DNA of 64,000 nt. It comes from Polymyxa betae. Lineage: Eukaryota > Endomyxa > Phytomyxea > Plasmodiophorida > Plasmodiophoridae. Numbering within the stretch: the stretch's first letter is position 1; every line of letters starts with the position of its first letter. Both the position numbers and the translations under genes were made by a program. The stretch spans positions 32,322 through 96,321 of the forward strand of contig RBZT01000564.1 in the NCBI GenBank assembly GCA_003693705.1. The letters are read 5' to 3'. The notes under the pieces were generated by a model. It saw only the letters and a list, made by a program, of their open reading frames with translations. It searched no databases and was not told where the DNA came from. Positions 1-11,580 of this stretch are shown in pieces.

Positions 1-1
1 C

Positions 2-505
2 ACCATTATTTTACGTGGTGGCGCCGAGCAGTTTATCGCTGAAACGGAAAGATCGCTGCATGATGCCATCATGATCGTGAAGCGAACCCTGCAGCACAAG
101 ATGGTCGTCGGCGGCGCCGGCGCGATTGAAATGCATCTGTCTCGCTGTCTGCGTGAACACTCATCGACGATCAAAGACAAACAGCAGCTGGTGATGTTCG
201 CATTCGCGCGCGCTCTGGAATGCATCCCGAGGCAGCTGACGAAGAACGCCGGTTTCGATGCGACCGATGTGCTGTCGGAGCTGAGGGCAGCTCATGCTCA
301 GGGTAAATGCTGGCGCGGCGTCAACGTCGACGTTCAGGGCACGCTGGACGCGTTCGAAGAATTCATCTGGGAACCGGCTTTGGTGAAGCAGAACGCATTA
401 GCAGCCGCCACCGAGGCTGCTTGCGTCATTCTATCAGTCGATGAGACCGTCCGCACGCCCAAGAGCGAAGGTCTCCCGAATCAGGGCGGTCCTCAGATGA
501 AATAA
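2..505 (+). CDS. CCT7: T-complex protein 1 subunit eta (CCT7), 3' part
   Basis: C-terminal part of a group II chaperonin subunit of the cytosolic TRiC/CCT ring, which folds actin, tubulin and WD-repeat proteins. The frame is already open at base 2 and starts inside the motif [20 protein letters not shown], then shows [11 protein letters not shown], the [10 protein letters not shown] segment and the [11 protein letters not shown]...VDETV end typical of the eta subunit. It stops at TAA 503-505 after a short tail (NQGGPQMK). About 167 residues are present; the ATP-binding N-terminal two thirds lie outside the window. The eta assignment rests on the [15 protein letters not shown] and HAQGKCW..VNVD segments, which match known CCT7 proteins better than other CCT subunits. 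No intron is visible in this part. Confidence 0.93.
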   Translation, partial: TIILRGGAEQFIAETERSLHDAIMIVKRTLQHKMVVGGAGAIEMHLSRCLREHSSTIKDKQQLVMFAFARALECIPRQLTKNAGFDATDVLSELRAAHAQGKCWRGVNVDVQGTLDAFEEFIWEPALVKQNALAAATEAACVILSVDETVRTPKSEGLPNQGGPQMK

Positions 506-730
506 TCTTCTTAGCTATACACAGTTCGATTAAATTGTCGTTTCCTTTTTTTCAGCATCTTTGGAGTAGTTGTGTCTTCAGTTTTAGGTTTAGTTTCGTC
601 ATTCGAATCATCGTGGTTTTGTCATCAAATGGTGTGTTGCTTTGTAAGGTCAAGAGCGGTTTCGGAGTCCGTGCGAGGGCTGCACCGTGATCATTTCCAG
701 TCCGTCCTTCTCCCACATCCAGCAAACACC

Positions 731-1762
731 ATGGCCAGCAACGCCGCTCGTTCCATGGCCGGACCCGGATCTAGCCTGGCCCGTCTGGCGGCCACGGCCG
801 TCGCCGGCGGTGCTCTCGCGTACGGCGCCTATAACTCGCTATTCACGGTCGAGGGTGGTCACCGGGCCGTCATGTACAATCGTATCGTCGGTGTTAAGGA
901 GGCCGTCTACCCTGAAGGGACGCATTTCATGGTGCCCTGGTTCGAGCAACCCACCATCTTCGACGTTCGAACCAAACCGAAGAAGATCTCGTCGCCGACC
1001 GGAACGAAAGATATGCAGATGGTGCAGATCTCGCTGCGGTCGGTTTTCTCGTTTCGCGTTTATCGCCCGCATTGATCGAATGAGCTCAGGGTTCTGTACA
1101 AGCCGGACGTGTCGGCGCTCCCCAAGATTTTCCAGCGATTCGGGGCCGATTACGACGAACGCATTCTGCCGTCGATCGCCAACGAGACGCTGAAGGCGAT
1201 CATCGCCCAGTACAACGCCGCCCAGCTCATCACCAAACGTGAAGAAGTGTCGCGAGAGATCCGCAACCATCTGCAGAAACGCGCCAAGGTTCGCAGTCGC
1301 GAGTCGTACTCGCCTTTCGCGGGGTCGTGCTGACCCCGTCCGCGTGTTTAGGATTTCTACATTCTGCTGGACGATGTGTCGATTACGCATCTGAGCTTCG
1401 GCTCCGAGTACACGGCGGCGGTCGAATCGAAGCAGGTTGCGCAGCAGGAGGCGGAACGAGCCAAGTTCATTGTCGAGCGCGCCCTGCAGGACAAACGATC
1501 GACGATCATCCACGCGCAGGGTGAAGCGCAGAGCGCCGAGATGATCGGGCGGGCGCTGTCTGCCAACCCCGGTTTCGTTGAGCTTCGTCGTATGGAGGCT
1601 GCCAGAAAGATCTCGTCGTCGTTGGCGGCGTCGCCGAACAAGGTGTACCTGTCGGCGAACTCGCTGCTGTTGAATCTGGGCGAGGAGCCGTCGTCGCAGT
1701 CGACATCGGCGATCGGCAAGACGCAGACGATCATGGCGACCTCGCCTGCAGAAGCTTCATAA
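731..1762 (+). CDS. PHB2: Prohibitin 2 (mitochondrial inner membrane ring subunit)
   Basis: Three exons, 731-1038, 1090-1288 and 1352-1762, encode about 305 residues (the human protein has 299). The introns are 51 and 63 bp with GT..AG ends; splicing restores [10 protein letters not shown] and [11 protein letters not shown], both conserved in prohibitins. Landmarks: an N-terminal membrane anchor ([20 protein letters not shown]), [30 protein letters not shown], the SPFH/band-7 core, [20 protein letters not shown] coiled coil and [15 protein letters not shown]2 pairs with PHB1 in a large ring of the inner membrane that steadies respiratory complexes and m-AAA protease. The start is the ATG at 731 ([11 protein letters not shown]). 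The assignment is secure; PHB2 is favoured over PHB1 by the N-terminal anchor and the SSPTGTKD motif. Confidence 0.95.
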
Positions 1763-2319
1763 TCTGTAGATTACGTTCGAGTAAAAAACAGTGTATTGTC
1801 TCAGTTAGCAGCTCCCTATAAAACGATAACAAGCAAGATTAAAGGCTTAATAGCAAGACTTTCTATCAAAAATTATTTCAGGTTGTCAAATTCTTTGAGA
1901 GCTTTTTTTCTCTGTTTAATTTTGAAAACGTTTGTTACTCTTCTCTCTTAGAGCAATTTATTGATATTTTTTCCAAATCTTGTCAGAAGGAAAGATAAGA
2001 GAGAAGCAGAAAGCAGTCGATAGTATTAACAGGTCGGATGTTGAGAGCTCCGGTAGGCGGTGATGTGTCTGTTAGACGCTCTCCGACATCTTCAGACGGC
2101 CTTCAATCAGGCTACAGTACAAAAAGCATTGCTGACGATGTTCTCGAACAGCGAGTATCATTTCCGCGCACAGATTCGAGACTAATGCGCGGTCAAGTTA
2201 GAATCTAAAGTCGCGCATTTGTTGTTTCCGACAGACGCAGTAATTAATCCCGCTTTGCGCACTTTCTGTCCCTGAGCGGGCGAGGCCTGATTGAAGCTCC
2301 ATTTCCATCATTGCCAGCT
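1763..2319. other. Intergenic spacer between PHB2 and the LMBR1-domain gene
   Basis: About 560 bp with no convincing ORF. It is AT-rich next to the PHB2 stop (probable 3' UTR) and becomes more GC-rich towards 2,300, as expected for a 5' region. No tRNA, terminator or clear promoter motif was recognised. Confidence 0.5.
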
Positions 2320-3845
2320 ATGATCGGCGATCTCATCGTCACCATCACCCTATTGGTGGCGCTCTCTGTAGTCACCCTAGCAGCCGCCATCCTGCTCGTC
2401 ATCAAATTCGGACATCCCGATGACAAAAACGAAGCGCTCTGGCCGAAAACCGTCGTCATCCTGTCCCTGTATCTGGCCGCCGCCGCCGTCTTCGTCTTCC
2501 CATTAGATGTGTCAGCGACGGCCGATCCCAGGCTGAGATCGGTCATGTCGATCATTTGGTATGCGATCTTTGCGAGCGTGGCTTTACTGCTGCTGCTGGT
2601 CGTTCCTATTTCCATCTCGGTCTATGAAGACGCTGATGGTCATGCCTCGAAGAGCAAATTCGTCTCTGTGCTGTTTGGTCTCTTCCCGTTATTCCTGATA
2701 GGAATTCTCTCTGCCTGTTTATATCCCTTTTTCAGCAGCTATACGCTGTCGGCACAAGACGCTGAAAAAGTGACCGGGTCGTTCGACGCCGCCACGAAGA
2801 CGACCATCGACTTCCTGCTGTTCGCCGTTGCCGTTCTGTCCATGATCGGCTGGGCCGCCTTCGCCTTGTTCGTTCCGATCGGCCTGGTCGTGCTTCCGAT
2901 GGATCTGATTAACGCCTTCGTGACGCGTCCGAAACCCATGACCGTCTCAGATTACAGCCGAGAAAAGGTTCAGATCGGTAATTTCGTCATTTCGTCACGT
3001 TTGTCGATATTTGAATGGGCGACGTTAGGTAGGAAAGCGACGCAGCTGCTGTCGCTAGCGAAAGACGAGCAGCAAAGCCGCGATCAGAATGGATTCCGCA
3101 AATCGAAGCTCTCCCGAGCCGAGCGGAAAGCGCAGGTCGCCCTCGAGATCGAAACATACGAGCTCAAGAAGCGACAGGCTTACCTTGAAGAGGCGTACGC
3201 TGGCAAACACCTTCGTTCTGCTTTCAGTCTAACAATGCTTTCAGGTATGCCCTTCGAGGCGGAAACCCGCTCTGGTATTTCTTCCAGCTGATTCTGGGAA
3301 TCGTTTTGATGTTGATTACGGCGTCCTGGATTGTCCATACGACGATTTTCGTCCTATTCGGGGTCTCAACGGGCTTAAATAGCGTTCTTTCTGGTCTGCA
3401 ATCGTTCCCTGTAGGGAGCATCGTGTATTTTGCTGTACATGCGCTGTATCTATTAGCGGCTGCCGTCAAGGGAGCCTTTCGCTTCTCTCTCGGTTCGAGA
3501 CAGTTGTCAATATACCCGATGGAGATCGGGAATACCTTGATGAACGCGTTCCTTGTGAACATCTGGCTGATTTTGGCGCTCGTGTTCCCTTTGATCCAGT
3601 TCTGTGCGATCTCGTTTAAGGAATACGCAAGCAGGACGGTCATCGATGGGATTGCGCTTCGCATCAACAATCTGCCGTTGTTCAAGAGCTTCGTCTTTTT
3701 CGACAATATTTACATCTACGTGATGGGCGGGATCATGTTCCTCACGCTTCTGATGACTTTGGCATGTCCAAGGAATACCACCCATCAGCTTAGAAACCGG
3801 TTAAGGAACCGTATTGAGCTAAGGTCCGACATAGAATTAAGATAA
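2320..3845 (+). CDS. LMBR1-domain membrane protein (LMBD1/LIMR type)
   Basis: Two exons (2320-3194 and 3245-3845) separated by a 50-bp intron encode about 491 residues. The splice joins the codons to read LEEAYALRGGNPLWYFFQ, keeping the frame. There are about nine hydrophobic helices: four in the first 200 residues (DLIVTITLLVALSVVTLAAA, VILSLYLAAAAVFVF, IFASVALLLLLVVPISI, FGLFPLFLIGILSACLY), one at LLFAVAVLSMIGWAAFALFV, then a cytosolic charged segment (KSKLSRAERKAQVALEIETYE) and three or four more helices. This layout, with the long cytosolic loop after helix five and the conserved NPL before helix six, fits LMBR1-like proteins such as LMBRD1, which acts in lysosomal cobalamin export. The substrate here is inferred only from family membership. 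ATG 2320 is the first in frame. Confidence 0.75.
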
Positions 3846-4042
3846 ACCATATCTGAAAGGCTGCTTCACCTCTGGAAGGAACTGATTTCATCAGCTTGCC
3901 TCAGTATTGGCTCATCAGGTTGCCAGATGATGGCTGGGTTCCTATCCTCGATGAACTTCAAGCTATGTATTCGAATAGACCGAGGCTGTACATGACAGCC
4001 TCCTAAAACAATGGGCGAAATCTTGTTCATCAATACCTTGTA

Positions 4043-4538
4043 TTATTTGGTAGTTTTCGGCTCACTTTCACTGGCTTTGCCTTTCCATTTGAAATTCGTC
4101 GCGTACGATTTCGGTTGTTTCTTCTTCAGATGAGGTTCCTGGACTCTGTACTTAATTCCGTGATTATCAGCGAACTGGATCGCGCTGTCTTTTGTGTCGA
4201 ATTTGATTCGAATAGATTGGAATGGGTCTCTAGACGAACTCCAGCCCTGTAGCCATCTGTTTATAGCAATCTCATCATCGAAGTGGAGAACCGACCGTCA
4301 ATGGATTATTCCATCGCATCAAGGGTTCGAATTTTAAGAGCCACACAGATTGCTCCGTTCGTTTCGCTTGCTGCATAACGGATGGAGCCGGAGCGACAAT
4401 AATGGCTTCTCGGTTAGCGAGAGCTTCTGAGGCAGAAATGCCTGCTTGAAGAGCCAGAAACTCCTGTGGCGTCTTGGTTGACGACGCGGCCGACCCGGAG
4501 AATACTCGAACCCGACGAAGGGCGGCTGTCAGTATCAT
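4043..4538 (-). CDS. NDUFS4: NADH dehydrogenase iron-sulfur protein 4 (complex I 18 kDa subunit)
   Basis: Two exons (4538-4296 and 4246-4043) with a 49-bp intron give about 148 residues. The spliced product reads LLKFEPLMRWNNPLT-GWSSSRDPFQSIRIKFDTKDSAIQFAD...YATNFKWKG, which follows the ETC_C1_NDUFS4 family (human ..ERWENPLMGWASTADP..). NDUFS4 is an accessory subunit at the base of the peripheral arm of mitochondrial complex I, needed for assembly and activity. The N-terminus is rich in Arg, Ala and Ser (MILTAALRRVRVFSGSAASS), suitable for a mitochondrial presequence. Presence of this gene implies the organism keeps a conventional complex I. The 3' end lies about 200 bp from the 3' end of the LMBR1-type gene, so the two converge. 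Confidence 0.92.
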
Positions 4539-4677
4539 GGGAATAGAAACTCCAATCGTATGACGATAATCACCCCAACCGAGAAATCAAAAAACTCTGG
4601 AAAAGGCACAAAATTTTTAGATTAAGTTTGTGCGTGAGTCCCCTAAGTACGCACCATGCCCAGATCGGTTATTTGTT

Positions 4678-4893
4678 ATGTCCCATAATGAGCAGCTTGA
4701 GGAGCGAGAGTATCTGAAGACCTTCGGCAAGGATGTAGAAGCAACCTTCTCGGCCTTTTGGCTAAGATCAAGTGTAGTATCTGTTCTAGAACTCGTGACA
4801 AAGTTCTTGTCTCCACTGGGGACACTGTTCACGATTATTTTTGTCGCCAGATTATTGAGGCTCTGGCTTGCCATCCTCGATGATCGCACGTGA
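4678..4893 (+). CDS. Small hypothetical ORF with hydrophobic C-terminus
   Basis: ATG at 4678 opens a 71-residue frame (MSHNEQLEEREYLKTFGKDVEATF...). The first third is charged; the last third (LGTLFTIIFVARLLRLWLAIL) could form one membrane helix. It lies in the gap between NDUFS4, which runs away from it, and the 3' end of the acyl-CoA dehydrogenase gene. I do not recognise a family. The opposite strand has an overlapping 119-codon frame that begins with a signal-peptide-like stretch (positions 4976 downwards), so the coding strand is uncertain and either or both could be chance. Confidence 0.25.
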   Translation: MSHNEQLEEREYLKTFGKDVEATFSAFWLRSSVVSVLELVTKFLSPLGTLFTIIFVARLLRLWLAILDDRT

Positions 4894-5094
4894 CCTCTGT
4901 GCGTTGCACTACAGCAGAGCGTCGCGGGTGCTGGTTGCACCAGCAGCACCAATAAAATTAAAACGAAATTGATCATTGCTAATTTCTTGTTTATTTAAAA
5001 CATATATGCTCGAAATTCTGTAGATGTTCGCAGCTCTGTGCTATGATGATCAGTGCAACTATTCAAACACTCCTGGACCAAGTTGAAGTGAAGC

Positions 5095-8000
5095 TTACAA
5101 CTTGCAGTTTCTCAATTCGTGCTTCGATACAGAAAACCTAAACAATTTACTAAGTAAAGGGAACAACTGGACAACGAAAACTTCTAAATACTTGTGAACA
5201 GAATCAGGACCATCAGCGATACGAAGTGATCGGATTCCAGCCCTATTCCACGAAGATTAAACATGCAATATCAAGCTTTGCTCGTTCATTCAAACCAGAA
5301 TTTTGGTAATGGAGAATCGGGCCCAACTCCTTCGGCTCCATGAACTTGAATTGCACGGTCAAGAACAGATAAGACAGCCTGAATGCAATGAAAATGATAT
5401 ACTTGAAGCCAATGTTGTATAAGTAGTATTACTCTTGGAACTGCAATTTTCACAATCGATAAAGCATGTCGAGCGTAACGGTTTCCATGCGAATCGATAA
5501 TTGCAGCTGTGTTCATAGCTAGAGCTCTGCATTGATCTAATTGTACGCGGCTACAGAAAACAGGTAATAAAGTGTCATGGAAACCGTTTTTGAATTTACC
5601 ACTCAGCGATATCGTCAAGAATGACATCGTTGTTGAAGAATTTCTTATTAAAAGTGGATCTGCCTAAAGCGCCCTCTGTGATTAACTATACAGCATATTG
5701 CGAAATGCAAGAGACAGACATTTAGCCCGTTTACACAGAAGCTGAAGGGCGACTTCTCCAACACCTAATGCTCGCATGCAGTGATGGATTCTTCCGGGTC
5801 CGAGTCGAGCCTATCAGTAGAAAGTCAAAGACTTGATTCTAAAGTTCTGGTGAAAAACCTGAGCCATAGCAAATCCTTCTCCACGCTTGCCCAGAATGTT
5901 TGACAGAGGGACTCGAACATTGATCAAGCGAACTTCCGCATGCCCTAAGAACACAGAGTTTAATTTGCGATAACATTTCAAAAGAGATGTTGAACCTTCA
6001 GGGGCGTCATCGTAACCGAAGACTGTTAAGTGCCTTTGGATAATAACGCCAGGAGAGTCCACAGGTACCAAAATCATAGATTGCTGTTTGAAAGGCGTCT
6101 TGCTTTCAGGATCGGTTTTTCCCATAACAATCATTATTTTACAATTGGGATGCATTGCGCCAGATGTCCACCATTTGCGGCCATTGATCACCCAATAATC
6201 GCCATCCTGAATCGTTCCATCAATTGGCCCACAGTTATCGCAGCATTACCTGCCTAATAGAGCATTGAATCTGGTTGGCATCACTTGAAGCTACAAAGCG
6301 TTCTGTCATTGCGAAGCAGCTTCTAATCGAGCCGTCCAGTAATGGCATAAGCCATTTGCACTTTTGTTCTTTAGTTCCATAACGAGCCAGCAACTCCATA
6401 TTTCCAGTATCAGGTGCACTACAGTTGCAGGCCTAAAATAACGTTTTAAACCAATTAATCAAAGTTCAAATAGATTACAAACCTCAGGCGCTAAGAATAT
6501 TGACGTCCCCATAATTTCACACAAAGGGGCATATTCTAAATTTGTTAATGGTTTGTGATGGAATCCCTCGAGCTCTATCGGGAAAGAAAGAAACAGGTTA
6601 AATAAGCCGCGCTGCTTAGCAGCAGATTTTAAAGACTCCATCACAGGAGGGATCTCCCAGCGATTTCTGTTAGAATTCTGCGGCAGAATAACATTCATTT
6701 GTTGTGTTTGATGGATCCCAAATGAAGCGAGACTGGGTACCTGTTGCTTAAAATATATTTGCTCTGAAGGATAAATGACCGACTCCATGAAATCTAACAG
6801 TCGAGAGCGAACTTCGAAAAACCGGCTAGAAAATTGCATTCGGAAGGGTTCGAGCTGTAGTGAAAGCTTCCTCTCATCGAAATTGTCATTATACTTTACT
6901 AACTGTAAGCCGATCCCTGCAAGGACTGGGCATAGCTTGCCAATCTCCAGCGCCCTCTTGGAAGATGCGTTTCCTAACAGAGCACGTTTCATGACCCTGT
7001 CGAGAATTAGTTATGTAAGCGTGGTAGGTGAAAACGTTGTCCATACCCTTGACAGATAGCAGCAATTCTGAAACAAGCCAATGCCATTAAAGGTTGGATC
7101 TGCTTCGGGTTCGCAGGTCGGCCAGCAATCCTTGAGTATGCTAACCGAAGATCAGCCTCTTTTGGTATACCTGACTCCATTTTTCCTAGGACACATTAGG
7201 AACAATTCAAGACAAACGCACCCCTACCTTCCAATGAAGCGATCCCAGGAATGTCTGGAAGATGGTACATTAGACAGAAATAGGCTAGATCGCAAAATGG
7301 ATCCCCAATTGTCGAAAGTTCCCAGTCTAGAACGGCAACGATCCTTGCTTGGTTGTCAGTACCACCTTAAGCAACGTTTGAAACTCCAAAACCTATCTTC
7401 CGTTGGATGAACAATGCAGTTATCTATTCGGAAATCTCCTAATCGTCTTTGTGAGGAGACATGATGATAGAGTTTGTGAGACCGACCGTGAACGAGCGAG
7501 CATTGAGAATAAGGAATCTCTTCTGGCAATGATTGCTCTAAGGACTTCAGTAACGCATCCATCTCTGGAACGTCAGATGTCTTGCTTGAGGCATACTGAA
7601 TATCGGGTTAGATTCGATGATCGATGGCTACCAATTTTGCAACCTGACGAGCCCAAGTTTGCAGCTGCCGACGAGCATATTGCTGCGGTTTGCCTCCAAA
7701 ATGGTTGAAATACGTACTGAAATCAAACGAATGAATAGCAGCCAGAACGCGAACGGCATCACTGTAGATCGCAAAGCGAGAATCAGCCTACATCGGCTTA
7801 GAATTTGAAGTCTGCAGATGGAGCGTTACCTTTAATCCAGGTAGAGAAGGATCCTGAAAGATTCGGCCTGCAACGTATTCCATCACAAAAAACGGAGAGC
7901 CGATAACCGATCCGTCCATGCATAAATGGATCATAGTTGGCACAGGGACATCGGAATAACTTGAGCAATTTGAATATGTTGGCAGGGTATGATACTGCCT

Positions 8001-8289
8001 ACCTTTTCAAGACCCTCATTACAGCAAATTCTCTTTCTATGGCATGTGCTGACGGCAGCAATCGGCCAAAAGGCTTTCTGCGAAGGACGACGCGATAACC
8101 ACCAACGTTCAACATGTATGTTGGATTGCTTCCAAAATGAGTACTGATCATTTCCCATCAAAAAACACACCTTTGCCCGTGGGGAAACTTTCCAACCGAC
8201 ACCGGCCTGGCCTTAGGTATGACGCCTTGGGCTGTCAGGTATGGAACCAGCCGATCCAAAGAGATATCGACGCCAGTAGTTATTGCCAT
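5095..8289 (-). CDS. ACAD11: Acyl-CoA dehydrogenase family member 10/11-like (APH kinase-like domain + ACAD)
   Basis: A multi-exon minus-strand gene, likely start ATG 8289 ([18 protein letters not shown]), about 1,000 bp of aminoglycoside-phosphotransferase-like domain followed by an acyl-CoA dehydrogenase domain. Visible APH motifs: [51 protein letters not shown], and [17 protein letters not shown] (catalytic loop) after removal of an intron at about 7,485. ACAD motifs: [101 protein letters not shown], and the C-terminal [20 protein letters not shown]...[12 protein letters not shown]. Human ACAD10/11 handle long-chain and 4-hydroxy acyl-CoAs, the kinase domain phosphorylating the hydroxyl group. 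At least ten introns of about 45-55 bp are needed; exact exon ends and the C-terminus near 5,095-5,230 are approximate. Confidence 0.85.
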
Positions 8290-8466
8290 TGTGATTAGCT
8301 ATAACTTTCTTTAGCCAAATGACTATCGGGAGAACCCCTTCATCAGATTTGACCCCAAAATGTAACACGCTGTTCTCTTCATAAGAAGGTACCGTTATGT
8401 TACAAATTGGGATGTTGGGGCTGACTTTGGGGTTACAGTGACAGAGCATCTTCGTGTATCATCTCA

Positions 8467-9571
8467 TGTCGACATCATTGCTGAGGCCAACGACCGATGA
8501 AGAGGCAAGCGATAATGGGGAGCTGGTTAGAAGAATTGACATGGGCCGCCGCAGGCTGGGAAAGTCAGAGAGTTCCGGTCAAGCCAGCTGTTTGCAGCGA
8601 TGGCAGACGAGTTCAAGGATTCGGTCCTTATGCGAGAGGCACATGATGATGATCGTCTAATGTAATGTATCTTGAGCTGGATTTTGATTTCTGATAGACG
8701 ACATCGATTTAGTGACGATGTTTACGTGCTAGAAACCTTAATCCGGAACAAGCATTGAAGATGTTTCGCGAGATGTTACAATGGAGACAAAGCTTTGGCA
8801 CAGACGATGCATTATCATGGAAATTTCCATTGATCCATAGGTGATGCAAATACCCAATACCTAAATGTTTGGTGTTTTATATGTTTATCAGGATTAAAGA
8901 GCTCTACCCTCATGGCTATCACAAGTTTTCGAAATGTGGTATACCAGTATATATCGCCAGAGTTGGAATATTAAATACAGCCGAGCTTATGAGCATATCT
9001 AACGTCCCGGAATTGATTCGTCTTCATGTCCAATCAAGAGAATACGCCCGATCTGTTTTGTAAATGACTAAAACCAATTCTATATCACATTGCTGATGTA
9101 ACTGTAGGTTTCCCCGAGCATCGCAACGGTCGAATCAGCTCATTGATCAACAAATCACGATTCTTGATATGAATGGCATGTCTCTGTCACAATGCTCCAG
9201 GTTAGTCTACCAATATATCCAGGTAGACCGCATTGCTTAAGTTTATCTGCTGCCGTTTACATTCTTGCAGGAGACATCTGTTATCGACCAAAACTATTAC
9301 CCAGAGATCCTTGCCCGGATGCTCATCATCAATGCCCCTATGTTATTCTCAGTAATCTGGAAAGTTGTGAAGCCTTGGATTGAGGAGCGAGTCCAGAAAA
9401 AGGTCAATATTGATGTTTTTGCAAACCATTATCTGGTAAAGCGTTGACTATTGGTGCAGATTTTCATAACCAGTCAAAAAAAATGAATCTGAACTTCTGG
9501 ATCTGATAGACGCTGACCAATTGCCAGACTTTTTAGGCGGAACTGACACTTCTTTTCTGACGACAGAGTAA
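8467..9571 (+). CDS. Sec14-like CRAL-TRIO lipid-transfer protein, frame apparently disturbed
   Basis: Sec14 family landmarks run in order along the plus strand: LFAAMADEFKDSVLMREAHD (8,589 on), LRARNLNPEQALKMFREMLQ (8,731 on), IKELYPHGYHKFSKCGIPVY (8,894 on), QLIDQQITILDMNGMSLSQ, ETSVIDQNYYPEILARMLII (9,271 on), KVVKPWIEERVQKKVNID and LIDADQLPDFLGGTDTSF before TAA 9571. Sec14 proteins exchange phosphatidylinositol and phosphatidylcholine between membranes and feed phosphoinositide synthesis. Several introns of about 45-55 bp splice cleanly (for example 8,843-8,892 and the one ending before 9,271), but two junctions cannot be closed in frame: between 8,660 and 8,730, and at the run of eight A at about 9,477-9,484. 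This is either a decaying copy or sequence error. Divergently transcribed from the ACAD gene, 180 bp apart. Confidence 0.7.
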
Positions 9572-9987
9572 ACTGGAGTTGCAACAAGATGATCGCAACG
9601 ATTAACCGCATTTTAGGGAGGAGTTGGAAATCAGGAACTTAGCTACCGTACTTTGCTAAAGTTTGTACCCGCCACTTGTAAATGGATTTGGTCCATGTAA
9701 ATGACAACGCCAGACGATTATGAGTCCAGCCAGCCATAAATGAGATATCACTATAAAAATCATACAGAGGAATGGATGCCTTTTGGTACGGTAGGCTGAA
9801 ATTATACAGAAAGGACGTAACGTTGAATGGCTATCAGTGTTGCCCATACAGGCGTTACCGTAGGTATCATAGGGCTCATGGCTGCTCCTGCTGGTCTCAA
9901 CTGACTAGTGACCTTACTGATCGCCTATAGAGAGACCTGAGGCCTGCGTTCCCTGCCAAATGATTTTATACTGAGTTGTCCTACTGG
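9572..9987. other. Intergenic spacer
   Basis: About 415 bp between the Sec14-like gene and the F-BAR-like gene. Only short frames are present on either strand and none shows a recognisable motif. It presumably holds the Sec14-like 3' UTR and the promoter of the next gene. Confidence 0.4.
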
Positions 9988-11440
9988 ATGGACGATGAGC
10001 AGCTCGACGAAGGCGCCGTGCCGCATGTGCGACCATCCGAAACCATTCGGATCAGGGAATCCCATGCGAAAGACGTTATTGAGAAGGGTTTACTGTCGCT
10101 AACTCGCATCGAATCGCTTGTTAAGCACCTTAGCTTGACATTATTGGATTTTTCTGTCAATCTGAAGACGATCTGCTTTGAGGAAGAGCAGCGCTCGAGG
10201 GCGGCTATGCTTGATCTGGCGCCGGGAGCGTCGGAGCTCTGGACCGTCTTGCAGTCCTTAACGATGCTGCTTTCAGTATCGCAAGAAAAGACTGCAGGCG
10301 AGTTAGTTGACGATTTTCTGAAACCTCTTGAAGAGATGCATATTCGCTTGGATGAGTCGAGAAGATGTCTCGAACTCTTAAAGCGTAATAGAAAGTTCGA
10401 CGTTTTGGTTATTGAAACCCACGTTGAGAAGGAGAAGAAAGCATGCCTAAAAGCAATGAAATCGCTTCAGGTGCGTGGTTTATTCATTCTATGATTTCAC
10501 TAAGCAAGTGTGCTCACAGAGCTCTGTAAAAGCATTGGTGGCATCGACGAATAGCTCTGGAATTTTCTCCAAAATGTCGCGTCGTCGATATGAGCGAGCA
10601 GTGAAGAAGAAGGTCCTCGAGGTTCAAGAGCTATTCCGGAAGTATCAAAATACGATCAATGGTTACAATCGGCAATTCGAGGAGTACGAACGCACGATTC
10701 AGACCCCTTTGCTCAACAGCATCCATATGCTAGAGGGCAAACGTCTTGAACTGCTGAAGCATTGCACAATCAATCTGGAAATATACTTATCCACCATAAC
10801 GACTCCTGAGCAAGCCACCTCGATTCTGATGAAGAACGCGCTCGATTCCATCAACGAAGCAAAAGAGATGTCAACGACACCTTCAACTCTTACCCAACAC
10901 AAGCTTCAGTTTGTCTACGATTTACCTTGCTCTCCGGAGGCCTTCGATCATCATACATGGCCTGGAAGTTCAGGATTGGTTTGGTACAAGGGAAGCGTGC
11001 AAGAAGCCAGCATCAGAAAAAACAGCATCGATCGCAGGGGCACGATGCCTGATTTACGGACAGATTCTAGAAACGTTTGGGCTATCTCTCAAAGCGGCGA
11101 TTCCGATCATGAATTCGATGATAATCTCAAGACCATTGAAGAAGATAATGTCGAACCTAAACCAACAGTAGCCACATTTTCGCTTGTCAAGCCGAAGCCC
11201 ATTGGTCACTGGCATGAAGGTGAAATATCTGCCAAGTCACATTCAATTTGGCACGCAAACGGTCCAGGCTTTAGGAAAGAATCCGATCCTCCTGGTAAAG
11301 TCACCTTGTTCAAACAATCAACAAGCTCAAAGGTTATTAGCACACCTGCAGTCAGTGATATCACTAATGACCTATCTCATTTAACTCTAAGCCGTCCTGC
11401 TCTGCAAAGACCAAGGCAGCGACACCGTACTGCCAAATAA
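9988..11440 (+). CDS. F-BAR/coiled-coil-like protein with disordered tail
   Basis: Two exons, 9988-10470 and 10520-11440, with a 49-bp intron (join SLQ-SSVKALVAST) give about 467 residues. Residues about 30-300 are predicted long helices rich in Lys, Glu and Leu (ESLVKHLSLTLLDFSVNLKT, YERAVKKKVLEVQELFRKYQ), with a spacing that resembles an F-BAR/IMD membrane-bending module: an initial helix, a long central hairpin and a YEKA-like block. The rest is low-complexity, polar and Ser/Pro-rich, ending QRPRQRHRTAK. If correct, it would bend plasma membrane and recruit actin regulators; an ABI-like protein of the same pathway is encoded at 49,360. No SH3 or other tail domain is seen, and a generic coiled-coil protein is the alternative. 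ATG 9988 is the first in-frame start. Confidence 0.5.
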
Positions 11441-11580
11441 ATAACCTTCAACAATGTTTATACACACAAACCTAGGATTTAAACTTCTTTTCATTAATTA
11501 AGATACACCAAAGGACATCGTTATTTACTGGCAGACAATCAATCATTGATTAAATTTATTGGAATCTACTGGTAGGTGAA

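Noticed and set aside
839-1734. Long minus-strand frames of 125-224 codons across PHB2
   Set aside because: They are complementary shadows of the prohibitin exons, with codon-bias-driven openness and no family features.
8459-8660. TGA or TAA reassigned as sense codons to repair broken frames
   Set aside because: TAA, TAG and TGA all end well-conserved genes here (PHB2, coiled-coil gene at 45,093, La, NDOR1), so the standard code applies.
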